Notes: a model not told the origin generated them from the letters alone. A DNA stretch of 53,213 bases from an uncultured Lachnospiraceae bacterium (GCA_946566685.1 CAMNXA010000019.1:1-53213); one strand, 5' to 3'. Shown: positions 10,011 to 20,897, counted from the first letter of the stretch. Translations and numbers: made by a program.

Positions 10011-10931
10011 TCAATTCATTTTGGACATCGCTTCCGCCATCACAGCGCCCAAAGCGATGGAGTTTACCTTGGTCTCAAATTCATCGGAACGGGACGTCAG
10101 GATGACCGGCGCCTTCGTACCTGTCAGGATGTTGCCATTCTTAACTTTCGCCGTGTGCACAAGGCATTTGTACACCAGATTGCCCGCATGGATATCCGGG
10201 AAGAGCAATACATCCGCATCGCCCACGATCTTTCTGTCCTCTGCGCCCTTATGCCTGGCTGCCGCCGGATCGATAGCCAGATCCAGAGAAAGCGGCCCGT
10301 CTACGATACAGCCTGTGATCTTGCCTTCCTCACACATCTTTGTCAGTTCATCCGCCTCCACAGTAACCGGCATCTTGGGATTCACCACTTCCACTGCTGC
10401 AAGCGGCGCCACCTTGGGATTGGGAATACCGCAGGCATGACATACATCCACCGTATTCTCGATGATATGCACTTTTTCTTCCAAAGACGGATAGGTCAGG
10501 AAAGCCACATCTGATAAGAACAGCAGATGATCCACACCCTCTACCTCAAACACACACACATGGGACAGTGTCTTGCCGGTTCTTAAGCCAACCTCTTTAT
10601 CAAGCACACTCTTTAAGAAAGATTTTGTGTCAATCAGACCTTTCATATACATGTTGGCCTTGCCTGTATGTACCAGTTCCACTGCCTTTAAGGCAGCCGT
10701 ATAATCATCTTTTTCATCGATGACCTCAAAGCCGCTTAAATCCATGTTGATGGAAGCCGCCACTTCTTTGATCTTATCCGCATCCCCCACCAAAATCGCA
10801 TCTGCGATGTTCCTCTCTTTTGCCGCCGCTACGGCCTCCAAGACCGCACTGTCCTGGGCTACAGCCACAGCCACTTTTTTGACGCTGCACTCAGATACTT
10901 TAGATAACAGATCATTAAAACTTTTGCTCAT
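10011..10931 (-). CDS. ptb: Phosphate butyryltransferase
   Basis: Exchanges CoA of butyryl-CoA for phosphate, making butyryl phosphate for the kinase encoded next. Protein of 306 residues of the PTA/PTB family, with the conserved stretches [13 protein letters not shown] and [14 protein letters not shown] seen in phosphate acyltransferases. An AAAGGAG site lies upstream. First gene of the ptb-buk(-secA-prfB) run; its upstream region carries a hairpin repeat element (10964-11046) rather than an obvious promoter. A role in branched-chain acyl-CoA turnover is possible but less likely. Confidence 0.92.
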   Translation of the reverse strand: MSKSFNDLLSKVSECSVKKVAVAVAQDSAVLEAVAAAKERNIADAILVGDADKIKEVAASINMDLSGFEVIDEKDDYTAALKAVELVHTGKANMYMKGLIDTKSFLKSVLDKEVGLRTGKTLSHVCVFEVEGVDHLLFLSDVAFLTYPSLEEKVHIIENTVDVCHACGIPNPKVAPLAAVEVVNPKMPVTVEADELTKMCEEGKITGCIVDGPLSLDLAIDPAAARHKGAEDRKIVGDADVLLFPDIHAGNLVYKCLVHTAKVKNGNILTGTKAPVILTSRSDEFETKVNSIALGAVMAEAMSKMN

Positions 10932-10963
10932 TTTACCGCACGCTCCTTTGTCTATTTTTTCAA

Positions 10964-11046
10964 AAAAGTAATTTGCTTCGCAGAATAAAAAAAGTAAATT
11001 TGCTTTGCAAATTAATTTTGCGAGAGCCGCTTTGCGGCCTCGGAAT
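10964..11046 (+). repeat. Modular hairpin repeat, copy A
   Basis: Copy of a family seen four times in the window. From left: an AAAAGTAATTTGCTTCGC hairpin unit, a second AATTTGC-TTT-GCAAATT stem, then CGAG-A-GCCGC-TTT-GCGGC-CTCG, a stem with one unpaired base. Loops are TTC or TTT. It lies between purH and ptb. No coding capacity is seen. Confidence 0.8.
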
Positions 11047-11099
11047 ACCCCATAGAATCATACCACTATCATGGCAAAAAGTCAAAAAATCCCAATTGA

Positions 11100-12281
11100 T
11101 CAGTGGTGGAATAATCTGATGCCCGTAAAGCACATGGTCATCCCGTATTTGTCACAGGTCTCGATCACATTGTCATCCCGCACGGAACCGCCCGGCTGTG
11201 CCACATATTTGACGCCGCTCTTATGCGCCCTCTCAATATTGTCCCCAAAGGGGAAGAAGGCATCCGACCCAAGTGACACATCTGTCATTTTGTCAAGCCA
11301 TGCCCGCTTTTCCTCTCTGGTGAACACCTCGGGCTTAACCTTAAATGTCTTCTGCCATGCACCCTCCGCCAGCACGTCCATGTAATCCTCACCGATATAA
11401 AGATCGATGGCGTTGTCCCTGTCAGCACGTCCGATGCCGTCCGCAAACTGTAATCCAAGCACCTGCGGGGACTGGCGCAAGAACCAGTTATCCGCCTTGG
11501 AACCGGCAAGCCTGGTACAATGTATTCTGGACTGCTGCCCGGCGCCGATCCCGATTGCCTGTCCACCCTTTACGTAGCAGACAGAATTGGACTGTGTATA
11601 TTTCAGGGTGATCATGGCAATGGCCAAGTCAATCTTCGCCTGCTTCGTCAGGTCTTTTGACTGTGTGACGATATTATCAAAGAAATGTTCATCTATCTTC
11701 AGTTCATTTCTGCCCTGTTCGAAGCTGATTCCATAAACCTGCTTGACTTCCGTGGGCGCAGGCACATAGGATGCATCAATCTCAATCACATTATAGGCGC
11801 CCTTTTTCTTAGCCTTCAGGATCTCCAGCGCTTCCGGTTCATAGCCTGGTGCAATGACGCCATCAGACACTTCTCTCTTGATGATCTTAGCAGTTGCCAC
11901 ATCGCAGACATCCGACAGGGAAATGAAATCACCAAAAGAACTCATCCGGTCTGCACCGCGGGCTCTGGCATAGGCGTTCGCCAACGGAGTAAACTCCATA
12001 TCCAGGTCATCCACCCAGTAAATTTTGCGCTCCACTTCAGACAGCGGCAGCCCCACCGCCGCCCCCGCAGGGGATACGTGCTTAAAAGAAGCTGCCGCCG
12101 GCAGTCCTGTAGCCTGTTTTAACTCCCGCACCAGCTGCCAGCCGTTGAAAGCATCCAGGAAATTAATGTATCCCGGTCTGCCATTCAGCACCTTGATGGG
12201 CAGCTCGCTGCCGTCTTCCATATAAATCCTGGACGGCTTCTGATTGGGGTTACAGCCGTACTTTAACTCTAATTCGTTCAT
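11100..12281 (-). CDS. purH: AICAR formyltransferase, PurH-type without cyclohydrolase domain
   Basis: Transfers a formyl group from 10-formyl-tetrahydrofolate to AICAR, the ninth step of purine synthesis. Protein of 393 residues covering only the transformylase half of bifunctional PurH. It opens with [10 protein letters not shown] and has SFKHVSPAG with the catalytic Lys-His pair, [22 protein letters not shown] and QPGGSVRD. No N-terminal MGS-like IMP cyclohydrolase domain is present; that step is supplied by the separate gene 65 bases upstream. GGAAAGG precedes the ATG. The symbol reflects domain homology; the gene is a monofunctional form. Confidence 0.9.
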   Translation of the reverse strand: MNELELKYGCNPNQKPSRIYMEDGSELPIKVLNGRPGYINFLDAFNGWQLVRELKQATGLPAAASFKHVSPAGAAVGLPLSEVERKIYWVDDLDMEFTPLANAYARARGADRMSSFGDFISLSDVCDVATAKIIKREVSDGVIAPGYEPEALEILKAKKKGAYNVIEIDASYVPAPTEVKQVYGISFEQGRNELKIDEHFFDNIVTQSKDLTKQAKIDLAIAMITLKYTQSNSVCYVKGGQAIGIGAGQQSRIHCTRLAGSKADNWFLRQSPQVLGLQFADGIGRADRDNAIDLYIGEDYMDVLAEGAWQKTFKVKPEVFTREEKRAWLDKMTDVSLGSDAFFPFGDNIERAHKSGVKYVAQPGGSVRDDNVIETCDKYGMTMCFTGIRLFHH

Positions 12282-12346
12282 GTTGTATTTATCCTTTCCA
12301 TTAATGATATTTCATTCGCAGTGTGCGCTCGAAAAACCTACGGTTT

Positions 12347-13063
12347 TCATTGCTTTCGCGCGTTTATAATCCTGGTCTCGTATTTCCCTGTGCCAATCTC
12401 GATATAGCGCACGAAGAGGGACACCTTATTTTCCTCATTTAAATTATCCCAGACCAGCTTCGCAAAACTGTCGATGTCGCCCTCCATGCTTACCAGTGTG
12501 GGCTCGCCTTCAAAGCTGGGAAGCGGATTGCCGTCTCCCATGTATGTATGGATAAAGCGTCCCTCCCCCGCCTTAGGATTCTCATAGGCGAAGGTGTAAC
12601 GGTTGCAGGAAGCAGGATCCCCCTGATCGCTCTTAAGAATGGACATGGCATAGTTATAACTGTCGTTCTCGATATGCAGGATACCGGAAATGCGCGGCGT
12701 ATAGTTGGGCCCGTCCGGCTCAAAAGTCCTGGTGCGCAGCGCCTGCTCAAAGGTCTGCTGTTTATCCATCAGTTCATAAACGGTATCCGTCTGGTCGCCG
12801 TTCGTCACAATAGTCTTATTCCCAAGCACCCGCACCGGCGCATAGATGATAAGACTCGGATCCTCCAACTTGGATGGATCGAAAGCCTGTGTCCGGATTC
12901 CTTCCCCGTCTTCCACAAACACACGGTTCCTGCTATTACTGCTTCTTCCCATAATAAAGTATGCCATTATGGCATACTTTTCATCCGCCGATTTTCCGAT
13001 CACGATTCCTCTTCCCGGATAGGCATTGCCTGCCAATTCTTCTGCCAACGAAATTTTCTTCAT
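12347..13063 (-). CDS. purO: IMP cyclohydrolase, PurO-type
   Basis: Closes the ring of FAICAR to give IMP, the last step of de novo purine synthesis. Protein of 238 residues that resembles the archaeal-type (PurO) IMP cyclohydrolase family and not the PurH N-terminal domain. It begins AGNAYPGRGIVIGK and contains YFIMGRSSNSRNR and the C-terminal VRYIEIGTGKYETRIINARK. It is directly followed by the stand-alone formyltransferase gene, so the two proteins together replace one bifunctional PurH. GGAGGAAGAAG precedes the ATG. Assignment rests on recognised motifs and on the neighbour. Confidence 0.85.
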   Translation of the reverse strand: MKKISLAEELAGNAYPGRGIVIGKSADEKYAIMAYFIMGRSSNSRNRVFVEDGEGIRTQAFDPSKLEDPSLIIYAPVRVLGNKTIVTNGDQTDTVYELMDKQQTFEQALRTRTFEPDGPNYTPRISGILHIENDSYNYAMSILKSDQGDPASCNRYTFAYENPKAGEGRFIHTYMGDGNPLPSFEGEPTLVSMEGDIDSFAKLVWDNLNEENKVSLFVRYIEIGTGKYETRIINARKQ

Positions 13064-13102
13064 CTTCTTCCTCCATTCCGAAGCGTTTTACGCTGAGGAG
13101 GC

Positions 13103-13195
13103 GAGCAAAATGTCAGATTTTGCTCTACCATCATAGAAATTGTGACGCTTCGGCACAATTTCTTGGTTGAATAAATTGCTATCAAGCAATTTATT
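13103..13195. repeat. Array of three hairpins
   Basis: Three consecutive perfect inverted repeats between the GGDEF/EAL gene and purO: 13103-13125 (GAGCAAAAT with its complement), 13136-13162 (GAAATTGTG with its complement, loop ACGCTTCGG), and 13170-13195 (AATAAATTGC with its complement). No T-run marks a simple terminator on the minus strand. The three-stem layout recalls the modular hairpin repeats elsewhere in the window, but the sequence differs. Confidence 0.65.
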
Positions 13196-13208
13196 AAACC
13201 TTTCCTCC

Positions 13209-15836
13209 TCATTTTACATATTTCTTCTCGAACTCCGCCTGCGGCATGGGCTTATCAAAATAATATCCCTGTATCATCCGAACCTTCATGCCCTCCAACA
13301 CCTTGTACTGTTTCATCGTCTCAATACCTTCCACACAGATCGATACGCCGATCGTATTTGCCAAATCTGCCACCATCCTGATAAAGGATTTGGAATAGGC
13401 ATCCTCCGCCAGATCTTTGACAAAGGACTGATCCACCTTGATCACGTCAAGAGGAAGTTCCCTGATATGGCTTAAGGAAGAATATCCCGTTCCAAAGTCA
13501 TCCAGCGCGATCCGTACCCCAAGCGCCTTGATCTGTGCAAGAATCTTTTTCATGCGTGTTATATCATTGATGGCCAGTCCTTCCGTCACTTCCAGCGTCA
13601 GATTGCGCGGGGTGATATCGGTCTCTTCCACCGTCTGTGCAATGACATCCACCACATCTGCCTGTAGAAGCTGTACCACAGACAGATTCACATTAATCTT
13701 GTACTCCGGATGCCCATGGTCATTCCAGTCTTTGCATGCTTCACAGGCCTTGCGCAGCACATGTCTGCCGATGGGATTAATCAGGCCCAGATACTCCGCC
13801 AGCGGGATAAAGTCCACCGGGGACATAAATCCCATCTTTTCACTGTTCCAGCGAATCAGAGCCTCAGCGCCCGTACACTTGTTGTTCTGCTGGATATCTA
13901 TGATTGGCTGGTAATATACTTCAAATTCCTGATAATGATTGACCGCAGCCTCACGCATATTTTTTTCCATGTCGAGGCGCTTGTTGGAATCCGACTGAAT
14001 CTTGTCCGTGTAGACCGCCACCCGGTTTTTGCCGGTCTTCTTCGCCTCATACATGGCAATATCGGCTTTGCGGATCAGATCCTCCACTTCTTCCCCCTCA
14101 GAGGGGAAATGTACGATACCCATGCTCATCGTACAATAATAATCCGCTTCTTTTAAAATCCATGGTTTTTCGAAGACAGTCTGAATGCTTTTTACGATCC
14201 GGTCAAGGGATTTATATTTATTCGGCGGCACAATGACCACAAACTCATCGCCGCCCATACGATAGCACAAATTGTTGATTCCCTGTATATTCTGTATCCC
14301 CTGGGCAATGGACTTTAAGAGGATATCCCCATACTGGTGTCCAAGGCTGTCGTTGATGTGCTTGAAGTCATCCAGATCCATATAGAGCACTGCGCCCTCC
14401 CTGCCCTTGGCGCGCGCCGTGTCCACATACCTGGCCAAATCTTTCTTGCAGCACATTCTGTTGTTAAGCCCAGTCAGGAAATCGGTATATACCTGCCTTT
14501 CAATCTTCTGCTGATACATCTTCTTCTCTGTCACATCATAAATAGAGCACAACAACCCCCGGCTGCCGTCCAGCCAGGTAATATTCTGATAAAAAAGATC
14601 ATACCAACAACAGCGGTCCTCCCTGTAAATTTCCCGGACTCCGCTGTCCTGCTTCTCCGGAATACCGCTCTCAAAGATATCCGCCAGTTTATCCTGCTCC
14701 AGTTCCTCCCGGAACTCGCGGCGCAGACTCCCATTGGCAAACAGGATTCTGCCGCTTTCTTTGTCTCTGACATAGATGGAACTGCCCACATTATGGAGTA
14801 TCTCCTCCAGCACAGAGTAGGAATCTTCCAGAGAATTTTTCTGCATCCGTCTGGTAAGGATGCTTTGCAGGATTCTCACGGAATCATTCAAAAACCTGAT
14901 CTCATCCAGATTCCAGTTATGGCTGTGCCTTCTCACCTCAAAACAGGCATACATACTGATCTTGTCTTTCATTCTGACCGGCATTGCCGCAAGGGCAAAA
15001 AGTCCTGCCTTCTTTAACTCTCCCTCATATCCTTCCCTGTCAGATGAGGATATGACAAGCGGCCTTTCCCTGTACAGATAAGCCGGCCTTGGCTGATTCC
15101 TGGTCTGTTCAAAGGAAGATGCCACGCCTTCACTGCACCATTCCGCCGCCACGTTGACTGTGTCGGCATCCTCCTGTTCCACCGTACACAGATAGGCATT
15201 GTCAATCTTTAAAAAGGTGCCCACAATCGTAAGGATCGCCGTCAGAATCTCCTCCACCGGCGCATCACTGTCCAGCATCTGTACCACTTCCGTGGTGGCC
15301 TCCATACGCCGCAGCACAGCCTCTGTCTCTTCCCTGGAGTACTGGCTGCGTCTGCTCTGAGCCCAGGCATTCTCCACAGATACCTTATTGCACACAATCT
15401 GCAAACTGGCCTCCCGCAAAAGATCCAGCGCCAGATTAAACCTGGGCAGTGTGGTCTGACAGGCAAACTGCGCCGCAAAGTTTCTCCCCTCCTCAGAGGA
15501 GGCATCTGACAGCACTGCGCAGACCAGCCAGGTAATGACCGGTCTGCCCTGATCTTTAATGCAGACAGCCGCATATTTGACGGCTTCATTCTCCGTGTCC
15601 TCCACTGCCTGCTCTTCCAGACTGCTTTCCGCAACCCTGCTGCCCAGGGAATACATCCTCTCCCTCGGCACAACAGTTTCCAGACGCCTTCTGTCCGCCC
15701 GTTCGCCCGACATCTCTGTAAGAACCAGTCCTTCGCTGTCCAGACACATCGCATAAATGCCTGCCGTTACACAAAACTTGTCCTGTAATCGCTTTAATAC
15801 ATCTCTCTCAATAATTCTGTTATATATACCGTCCAT
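13209..15836 (-). CDS. PocR/GAF/PAS-GGDEF-EAL cyclic-di-GMP turnover protein
   Basis: Protein of 875 residues with no membrane helices. Domains in order: a PocR-like ligand-binding region at about 10-160 (RLQDKFCVTAGIYAMCLDSEGLVLTE), a GAF-like domain at about 180-340, a PAS domain at about 345-440, GGDEF at about 450-610 with an intact MGGDEF motif near residue 527, and EAL at about 630-870 with intact EALIRW near 656, TLEVTEG, DDFGTGYSSL and CVEGIE. Both catalytic centres look functional, so it can be a diguanylate cyclase, a phosphodiesterase, or switch between the two. No RxxD inhibitory site is seen just before GGDEF. The cytosolic sensor domains suggest control by a soluble ligand. It lies between guaB and the two purine genes. 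Confidence 0.92.
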   Translation of the reverse strand: MDGIYNRIIERDVLKRLQDKFCVTAGIYAMCLDSEGLVLTEMSGERADRRRLETVVPRERMYSLGSRVAESSLEEQAVEDTENEAVKYAAVCIKDQGRPVITWLVCAVLSDASSEEGRNFAAQFACQTTLPRFNLALDLLREASLQIVCNKVSVENAWAQSRRSQYSREETEAVLRRMEATTEVVQMLDSDAPVEEILTAILTIVGTFLKIDNAYLCTVEQEDADTVNVAAEWCSEGVASSFEQTRNQPRPAYLYRERPLVISSSDREGYEGELKKAGLFALAAMPVRMKDKISMYACFEVRRHSHNWNLDEIRFLNDSVRILQSILTRRMQKNSLEDSYSVLEEILHNVGSSIYVRDKESGRILFANGSLRREFREELEQDKLADIFESGIPEKQDSGVREIYREDRCCWYDLFYQNITWLDGSRGLLCSIYDVTEKKMYQQKIERQVYTDFLTGLNNRMCCKKDLARYVDTARAKGREGAVLYMDLDDFKHINDSLGHQYGDILLKSIAQGIQNIQGINNLCYRMGGDEFVVIVPPNKYKSLDRIVKSIQTVFEKPWILKEADYYCTMSMGIVHFPSEGEEVEDLIRKADIAMYEAKKTGKNRVAVYTDKIQSDSNKRLDMEKNMREAAVNHYQEFEVYYQPIIDIQQNNKCTGAEALIRWNSEKMGFMSPVDFIPLAEYLGLINPIGRHVLRKACEACKDWNDHGHPEYKINVNLSVVQLLQADVVDVIAQTVEETDITPRNLTLEVTEGLAINDITRMKKILAQIKALGVRIALDDFGTGYSSLSHIRELPLDVIKVDQSFVKDLAEDAYSKSFIRMVADLANTIGVSICVEGIETMKQYKVLEGMKVRMIQGYYFDKPMPQAEFEKKYVK

Positions 15837-15904
15837 GCGCTTTCTTCTTTATCATTCCCCACACAAAACAACCTTCAGACGCCTTACTGCATTCCTTCCA
15901 CTTC

Positions 15905-17395
<1,491 letters not shown>

Positions 17396-17399
17396 TTAC

Positions 17400-17427
17400 A
17401 TAAAAAGCGCAAAATCTCTTTTGCGCT
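17400..17427 (-). terminator. Rho-independent terminator
   Basis: On the minus strand AGCGCAAAA, a short loop, TTTTGCGCT and then TTTTT follow the stop of the 164-residue membrane protein gene at 17441. It separates that gene from guaB. Confidence 0.85.
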
Positions 17428-17440
17428 GATTATTCTATCA

Positions 17441-17935
17441 TCAATCCCGAAACACCTTTCTGGGAGCAATGCTCTGTATCGCCTTGATCATCTCCTCATT
17501 GGGTTCAAAGATCAGTTTCACGTCACCGTTGCACACCATCATATAGCGTCTCTCCGGATGATTCTCTATGCCTGAACTGTAATCCAGTGTCTTCGTATTG
17601 CGGTTTCTGTAGGAATCCAGTCTGTGGGAATTTAACGGAGCCATAATCTCCATCTGGTCAATCTGGTAATTGCCCACTTTCTTTCTCTTGCTCTTAGCCA
17701 TGACCTTATCTATGCTGATCTCCCTGTCCACATACAGGTACTCATACTCAATATCCGCATTCATGTAGGCAAAATAAGCGCCCACCCCTGTCACGATCGC
17801 CACCAGCAGCCCTGGAATAAAAGGAATTCCTATGATCACGAAGACCACCGTCAGCATAATCAACAGTATCTTTAAAAAAGTCATCAGCGTGGAAGATTTT
17901 CTTGCCACCAGACATTCTACGTAACTTTCGCTCAT
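17441..17935 (-). CDS. Small membrane protein, DUF6106-like
   Basis: Protein of 164 residues. A polar start (SESYVECLVARKSS) is followed by two adjacent hydrophobic segments at about 17-58 (FLKILLIMLTVVFVIIGIPFIPGLLVAIVTG, written here only in outline), then a soluble domain with the YLYVDREISIDKVMAKSKRKKVG motif. The arrangement matches a small family common in Lachnospiraceae, probably DUF6106; no function is known. GGAGG precedes the ATG and a good terminator follows, so it is probably a single-gene transcript. Confidence 0.7.
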   Translation of the reverse strand: MSESYVECLVARKSSTLMTFLKILLIMLTVVFVIIGIPFIPGLLVAIVTGVGAYFAYMNADIEYEYLYVDREISIDKVMAKSKRKKVGNYQIDQMEIMAPLNSHRLDSYRNRNTKTLDYSSGIENHPERRYMMVCNGDVKLIFEPNEEMIKAIQSIAPRKVFRD

Positions 17936-18030
17936 CTCTTACCTCCGTCTTAACGATTCTGATATCCCCCTCGCGAAATATTAAGGATATCATATAACAA
18001 ATCAGAAAATGTTTCAAGAGCATTTCCATC

Positions 18031-19173
18031 TCAATCTGCTTCGTGTTGACAATCCGCCCCGACCAGAACGGCAGCCGCCAGATCATCCTCATAATCTTCC
18101 TGCTCATTCAGGCTCTCATAGTCATAGGTGGTATAGAAATCCAGTTCCCGTGCCAGATACGCCTCATAGTTCTCCTTCGTCAAAAGTCCCTCTTCTTTCT
18201 GCATCCATCGTAAGATCAGGCTGTTGATCCACTCTCCATAATGTATGTCATCCGTGTAATGATTCAGATTGGTCGTAATCTCTGTTTTATCATTAAAAGA
18301 ATACAGCTTGATATTGTCGCATTCCAGAATCAATTCAATAATGTACTGCTCCGCCTCCACCTGACGGTAAATATTCCCCGAAGCAATCTCATTGTTCCAC
18401 CACACCGCACTGTAGGGCGGAAAAAAGTAATAGAAGGTTACTTCCGGGTACTCTTTCGCCAGGGAAGTAACATTCTGCATGATATTCTCCTGGATCACGG
18501 CTTTATCTTCCTCCGACAGATGTGTGAAATCCCCCGGCCGGCTCATGGTGATGCCTTCCGGGCATACCGTATGGATTCCGAAGACACTTCCATCCTGCCA
18601 GTTGGAATATTCATCAAATGATCTGATCCCCGGCACAAATCCTTCCTCTCCTGCCGCCTTTGTCATCGGATAAACCCTCTCAAAAATCACACTTTTATTT
18701 AGGAGATACTTAATATCGTTCCAGGGATTTTCATCATAGAGATATGTGGGATACAGTTCCGGGCTGTCACTCATCTTATCGCTTCTGGAAAAGAACATGC
18801 TCATATCCAAAGCTCTCACCGCCGTCTTCAGATGCGGATGATAGCGCAGAGCCGTCTTGAGATTATCGTTAATCTCCTTATAGGATGCGCCGGAATAGGA
18901 TACTTTGACCGAATGTACCCCAAAAATCTCATCCATCTTTGAAGTTTTAAAATTCTCTGTCATGGACGTTCCCGTGATCAGCGCATCATACTCAAAGTGC
19001 TTACTGATTCCATCGTTTTGAAATCTCTGGCTGTCTAATTCATAATAATACCTGGACGTATCCGGTTTGCGGTAATGAAAAAAGGGATCGATATCATATA
19101 CCCATTTCCCTGCCATGATCAGCGGTATCATGACCAGTATGAAAAAACCCGCCGTCCACACTTTTCCTTTCAT
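18031..19173 (-). CDS. SGNH/DltD-like partner protein of the MBOAT acyltransferase
   Basis: Protein of about 380 residues from ATG 19173, chosen because AAAGG sits ten bases upstream; the ATG at 19206 has no ribosome binding site. An N-terminal membrane anchor (WTAGFFILVMIPLIMAG) is followed by an extracellular domain with ALITGTSMTENFKTSKMDE, where GTSM could carry the nucleophilic Ser of an SGNH-type esterase fold, and a late DDIHYGEW, where Asp and His could complete a triad. It directly follows the MBOAT gene. In related two-gene systems (alginate, cell-wall or capsule acylation) such proteins pass an acyl group to the extracellular polymer. The substrate is unknown. Confidence 0.7.
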   Translation of the reverse strand: MKGKVWTAGFFILVMIPLIMAGKWVYDIDPFFHYRKPDTSRYYYELDSQRFQNDGISKHFEYDALITGTSMTENFKTSKMDEIFGVHSVKVSYSGASYKEINDNLKTALRYHPHLKTAVRALDMSMFFSRSDKMSDSPELYPTYLYDENPWNDIKYLLNKSVIFERVYPMTKAAGEEGFVPGIRSFDEYSNWQDGSVFGIHTVCPEGITMSRPGDFTHLSEEDKAVIQENIMQNVTSLAKEYPEVTFYYFFPPYSAVWWNNEIASGNIYRQVEAEQYIIELILECDNIKLYSFNDKTEITTNLNHYTDDIHYGEWINSLILRWMQKEEGLLTKENYEAYLARELDFYTTYDYESLNEQEDYEDDLAAAVLVGADCQHEAD

Positions 19174-19209
19174 CTTCCGTTGTCCTTTCTGCCTCCTGTC
19201 CGGCATACT

Positions 19210-20652
19210 TTAAAAGTTTGAATATATGAATACTGACTCCGTACTGAAAGACAGCAGGCTCCACACAAAGGCAATCGCCGCCAGAACCATGGTCAGGCAT
19301 GTGTTCTTGGATAATCTTCTGTAATTGTTCTCAGGAAGCAAGCAGATACCACAGGATGCAGCCATAAAGAGAACCATCCAGATGCCTTTATCGATCGGCA
19401 GATCATGCAGAGGCAGCAGGTCACGCACAACCACCGACTCCGGTATCTGAAAAATTCTCAGGATCTTATTACTCACTGTCCTGTCCTGGAACCGCACAAT
19501 CTTGACCAGCATGTCCAGCCACTGTCTGACGGACGGTGCACTGAACAGCAACCACAAGACATTCACCATGGCAAAAGTGACAAACCATCTGAGCGGTTTG
19601 ACAATTTTGTTCTGCACCGTTTCCAACATGCGGTCGAGAACGCTGTGCAGTCCATGTAAAATCCCCCACAAAATAAAGGTCCAGCTGGCTCCATGCCAGA
19701 TCCCGCTGACCAGAAAGACAATCATCGTATTGATATAAGTAAAGACCTTTCCCTTTTTACTTCCGCCCAGCGGAATGTAGATGTATTTCGTCAAAAATTT
19801 CGTCAGGGAAATATGCCATCTTTTCCAAAAATCCCTGATGGATAAGGCCTTATAGGGGGAATCGAAGTTCATCGGCAGAGGTATGTTGAACATCGCAGAC
19901 ACTCCTGTTGCCATATCACTGTACCCGCTGAAATCAAAATAGATCTCCATGGTATAGAAAAACATGATCAGCAGCAGATCCATGGATGTGACTGTGTCAA
20001 AATTCTCATAGCCCCATGAGACCGCCTGCGCAAAGGTATCCGCCAGAAGTACCTTTTTGAACAGTCCAAAGCTGAATATCTTAATCCCGCAGGCGATATG
20101 ATCCCAGTCAATCTTCTTTACTCCTGCATCGTTCATATCTTTCAGAAATTCCACCGGGTCAGTTAACGGCCCCATCAGCAGTTTGGGAAAATATAATATA
20201 TAGACAAGATAATCTGTCAGCCGCTCCGCTTCCAGTTCTCCCCTGTATACAGCCACAAGATAGGCTATCTGCTGAAAGGTAAAAAAACTGATTCCCAGCG
20301 GCAGGAAGATATCCCGGGGACCATATTCCGTCCTCATGATCCAGTTCAGGTTCTCCAGCGCAAAATTGAAATACTTGAAATATAACAAAATCCCGACATT
20401 GATCAGGACAGGAACCGCCAGAAAGCTCTTCCTGTACGGAAATCGTTTTATGGCCAGCACGCACAAATAATTCACGATAATGCTGATTCCAAGCATCAGC
20501 AAAGAATCCTTCCCCGCACAGCCATAAAATACGATGCTGCCAAGAATAAGGACGATTTTGCCCCACAAACTGCCCGCCTTATTGCCAAGAAAATATAGCA
20601 GGAGCATGACCGGCAGGAATACGATAATAAAAATATAAGAATGAAACTGCAT
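19210..20652 (-). CDS. MBOAT family membrane O-acyltransferase
   Basis: Protein of 480 residues with about ten membrane segments, AlgI/DltB type. It shows the family's GISFFTFQQIAYLVAVYRGE, FSGYSDMATGVS, and the catalytic His in VSGIWHGASW near residue 319. Such proteins move acyl groups across the membrane to acylate cell-envelope polymers. It is translated from an AGAGG site and overlaps closely with the SGNH-like partner gene downstream. Its 5' region carries a 17-bp tandem repeat starting 28 bases before the ATG, which could affect expression. The acylated polymer cannot be told from the sequence. Confidence 0.9.
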   Translation of the reverse strand: MQFHSYIFIIVFLPVMLLLYFLGNKAGSLWGKIVLILGSIVFYGCAGKDSLLMLGISIIVNYLCVLAIKRFPYRKSFLAVPVLINVGILLYFKYFNFALENLNWIMRTEYGPRDIFLPLGISFFTFQQIAYLVAVYRGELEAERLTDYLVYILYFPKLLMGPLTDPVEFLKDMNDAGVKKIDWDHIACGIKIFSFGLFKKVLLADTFAQAVSWGYENFDTVTSMDLLLIMFFYTMEIYFDFSGYSDMATGVSAMFNIPLPMNFDSPYKALSIRDFWKRWHISLTKFLTKYIYIPLGGSKKGKVFTYINTMIVFLVSGIWHGASWTFILWGILHGLHSVLDRMLETVQNKIVKPLRWFVTFAMVNVLWLLFSAPSVRQWLDMLVKIVRFQDRTVSNKILRIFQIPESVVVRDLLPLHDLPIDKGIWMVLFMAASCGICLLPENNYRRLSKNTCLTMVLAAIAFVWSLLSFSTESVFIYSNF

Positions 20653-20679
20653 TTCTTTTTATCCTCTGTGCTTCCAATC

Positions 20680-20745
20680 AATCCTGTGTCTACTTTAATC
20701 CTGTGTCTACTTTAATCCTGTGACTACTTTAATCCTGTGTCTACT
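20680..20745. repeat. 17-bp tandem repeat, about 3.9 copies
   Basis: Unit AATCCTGTGTCTACTTT, repeated head to tail with one substitution in the third copy (TGACTAC). It begins 28 bases before the MBOAT start codon, next to a TATAGT-like -10 on the minus strand, so it lies in the 5' untranslated region or promoter of that gene. There are no spacers, so it is not a CRISPR. Confidence 0.92.
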
Positions 20746-20897
20746 ATATCATAGATGCAGACTATTTTTATATTTTTTTAAGGAAGATTTACAAACGCTT
20801 CATTGACATGACTCCGCTTAATCAGTATGATTGTCTAAGTATCACTATCTGATTGCTGTTTTATGAGAACTGCGTTACCGGAAAGAGGAGGCTTACC

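Noticed and set aside
20680..20745. A short CRISPR array
   Set aside because: Units of 17 bp are directly adjacent with no spacers and no cas genes nearby.
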